Shown here one piece after another: positions 5,820-7,347 of a stretch of 7,347 nt of DNA. A program made the translations under genes and the position numbers. The DNA is from an uncultured Bacilli bacterium. Its GTDB lineage: Bacteria; Bacillota_I; Bacilli_A; RF39; UBA660. Below the pieces are notes generated by a model, which ran no database searches, had not been told where the DNA came from, and was given only the letters and a program-made list of their open reading frames with translations. The DNA lies in contig CAKPAL010000038.1 of assembly GCA_934132925.1 (NCBI GenBank), positions 1 to 7,347 on the forward strand. Direction: 5' to 3'. The stretch's first letter is position 1. Every line of letters starts with the position of its first letter.

Positions 5820-6374
5820 ATGGAAAGTGTAGTAGAAGGACTTTTATATGTTCAAGGTGATATTGGACTTACTTTAAAAGATATAGAAAGAATATTGGAA
5901 ATAGATGAGGATGAGGCTAAGAGTGTAGTACTTAAATTAAAGAATTATTATGATGATAATAAGAGAGGATTTAGAATTAATTTCTTAGGTAATACGATAA
6001 AACTTACGACAAGAGAGGAACATAAAGAATATTATCAAAGATTATTAGAAGAACCTACTTCGAATAATTTATCACAGTCAGCATTGGAAGTTTTGGCTAT
6101 TATTGCTTATAATGAGCCTATTACAAGAGGAAATGTTGATGCTTTAAGAGGGGTAGAATCTACTTATGTGATGAGAAGATTACTTGCTAAGGGTTTAATT
6201 AAAGAATGTGGTAGATCTGATGCTCCTGGTAGAGCTATTTTATATAAAACAACTGATGAGTTTTTGGATTATTTTGGTCTTGCTTCTAAAGATGATTTAC
6301 CTAAAATTGATGTGGAGGATACTGTTAATAGTCCAAAAGATTTGTATAAGACAATATACAAGGAGGGGGAATAG
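5820..6374 (+). CDS. scpB: Segregation and condensation protein B
   Basis: ScpB forms a dimer of tandem winged-helix domains that binds the middle of ScpA and regulates the SMC ATPase cycle. It has 184 residues, near normal length. The first winged helix contains VEGLLYVQGDIGLTLKDI and the RGFRINFLGNTIKLTT strand pair. The second contains the family signature LSQSALEVLAIIAYNEPITRG (from residue 84), then LRGVES, and PGRAILYKTTDEFLDYFGL (from 136). The start codon follows the scpA stop after one base, with GAGG at 5809-5812 inside the end of scpA as its Shine-Dalgarno. Its own stop abuts the ruvB ATG directly. Residues after about 158 form a short polar tail that may be disordered. Confidence 0.97.
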   Translation: MESVVEGLLYVQGDIGLTLKDIERILEIDEDEAKSVVLKLKNYYDDNKRGFRINFLGNTIKLTTREEHKEYYQRLLEEPTSNNLSQSALEVLAIIAYNEPITRGNVDALRGVESTYVMRRLLAKGLIKECGRSDAPGRAILYKTTDEFLDYFGLASKDDLPKIDVEDTVNSPKDLYKTIYKEGE

Positions 6375-7347
6375 ATGAATGAAAGAATAATGAGTAGTGA
6401 AGAATTGAAAGAGGATAAGGATTTGACAATTAGACCTCTTACTTTGAGTGAGTATATTGGTCAAAGTGAGATTAAAGAAAATTTGGAAGTATTTATTAAA
6501 TCTTCAGTTATGAGAGGAGAGACATTAGATCATATATTGTTATATGGCCCTCCTGGTCTTGGTAAGACTACTCTTGCTTATATTATTGCTAATGAACTTG
6601 GTACTAATATTAAGACTGCTAGTGGGCCTTCGATTGAGAAGAGTGGGGACTTAGCGGCAATACTCTCTACTTTAGAAGAGGGAGATGTTCTATTTATTGA
6701 TGAAATTCATAGAATACCTAGATATATCGAAGAGATTTTATATCCAGCAATGGAAGACTTTTACTTAGATATTATTGTAGGTAGTGATGGTTCATCTAGA
6801 AATATTAAGATTAATTTACCACATTTTACTTTAGTAGGAGCTACTACTAGAGCGGGTGATTTATCTAGTCCATTAAGGGATAGATTTGGTATTATCTCTA
6901 AACTTAATTTTTATACAGAGGATGAATTATATCAGATTGTTAAGAGAACTTCTAGAGTACTTGATACTCCTATTACGGATGATGCTGCTAGAGAACTAGC
7001 TAAGAGAAGTAGGGGTACTCCGAGAATTGCTAATAGGTTATTTAAGAGAGTTAGGGATTTTGCTTTGGTATATGGTGATGGTATTATTAATGAAAAGATA
7101 TTGGATAGTTCATTAAATAGATTAAAAGTTGATAAAACTGGTCTTGATGATACGGATTATAATTTACTTTTGGCTATAGTAGAAAGATTTAATGGTGGTC
7201 CAGTAGGATTAGAGGCTCTTGCTTCTTCGATTGGAGAAGAGGCTTCTACTATTGAGGATGTATATGAACCTTATTTATTACAACAGGGTTATTTAAAGAG
7301 AACTGCTAGAGGTAGAGTTGTTACTGATAAGGCTTATGAATATTTAG
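6375..7347 (+). CDS. ruvB: Holliday junction branch-migration ATPase RuvB, 3' end cut by window
   Basis: RuvB is the hexameric AAA+ motor that, loaded by RuvA, drives branch migration of Holliday junctions in recombination and replication-fork repair. 324 codons are visible and the window ends one base into the next. The family is usually 330-350 residues, so only the last few are missing. Seen motifs are LRPxxLxEYIGQ-like RPLTLSEYIGQ near the N-terminus, Walker A GPPGLGKT (58-65), Walker B with DEIH (109-112), sensor 1 GATTRAG (155-161), the arginine-finger region LRDRFG (167-172) and the sensor 2 region RGTPRIANRL. The C-terminal winged helix contains GGPVGLEALASSIGEEASTIEDVYEPYLLQ, with QGYLKRTARGR following. 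The ATG directly follows the scpB stop, with AAGGAGG at 6360-6366 and 8-base spacing. ruvA, its usual upstream neighbour, is absent; scpB takes its place. Confidence 0.97.
   Translation, partial: MNERIMSSEELKEDKDLTIRPLTLSEYIGQSEIKENLEVFIKSSVMRGETLDHILLYGPPGLGKTTLAYIIANELGTNIKTASGPSIEKSGDLAAILSTLEEGDVLFIDEIHRIPRYIEEILYPAMEDFYLDIIVGSDGSSRNIKINLPHFTLVGATTRAGDLSSPLRDRFGIISKLNFYTEDELYQIVKRTSRVLDTPITDDAARELAKRSRGTPRIANRLFKRVRDFALVYGDGIINEKILDSSLNRLKVDKTGLDDTDYNLLLAIVERFNGGPVGLEALASSIGEEASTIEDVYEPYLLQQGYLKRTARGRVVTDKAYEYL

Noticed and set aside
1..7347. CIRCE operator (TTAGCACTC-N9-GAGTGCTAA) for HrcA control
   Set aside because: I see no copy in the window. It would be expected upstream of hrcA or grpE, beyond the left edge.
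1..7347. A novel multi-gene system such as defence, mobile or biosynthetic
   Set aside because: All large genes are recognised housekeeping families (Hsp70 cycle, SMC accessory proteins, RuvB) or a common wall enzyme. Only two small unknown genes remain and they are not adjacent.

Overview
The window is strongly AT-rich bacterial DNA with good Shine-Dalgarno sites (AGGAGG type), tight operons and intrinsic terminators. This points to a low-GC Gram-positive (Bacillota, Bacilli/Erysipelotrichia-like or a related uncultured lineage). Three observations support this. DnaK is of the short Gram-positive type, lacking the N-terminal insert of proteobacterial DnaK. An L,D-transpeptidase lipoprotein implies a peptidoglycan wall, which argues against a true Mycoplasma. 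All genes read through in the standard code with Trp as TGG. The exact taxon cannot be fixed from the sequence alone.

Left block (1-3619): the chaperone operon. It holds the 3' part of grpE, a small membrane-protein gene overlapping its end, dnaK, a strong intergenic hairpin, dnaJ and an intrinsic terminator. DnaK, DnaJ and GrpE form the Hsp70 folding cycle. The operon's promoter, and any HrcA/CIRCE control, lie upstream of the window. The unusual element is the 74-codon membrane protein between grpE and dnaK.

Middle block (3620-4959): a monocistronic lipoprotein L,D-transpeptidase gene has its own extended -10 promoter. It is convergent with an 86-aa gene of unknown function on the minus strand, which has its own RBS, probable promoter and terminator. 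The two genes are separated by back-to-back hairpin terminators.

Right block (4960-7347): an intergenic stretch with a 19-bp palindrome and an extended -10 promoter leads into scpA-scpB-ruvB. These genes are almost contiguous. ScpA and ScpB are the non-SMC subunits of the chromosome condensation complex, and RuvB is the Holliday-junction branch-migration motor, cut by the window end just before its stop. ruvA is not next to ruvB here.

Most of the window is housekeeping. I see no phage, insertion sequence, CRISPR, RNA gene or clear novel defence or biosynthetic system. The parts most worth a second look are the small membrane protein inside the chaperone operon, the orphan 86-aa gene, and the dnaK-dnaJ hairpin.
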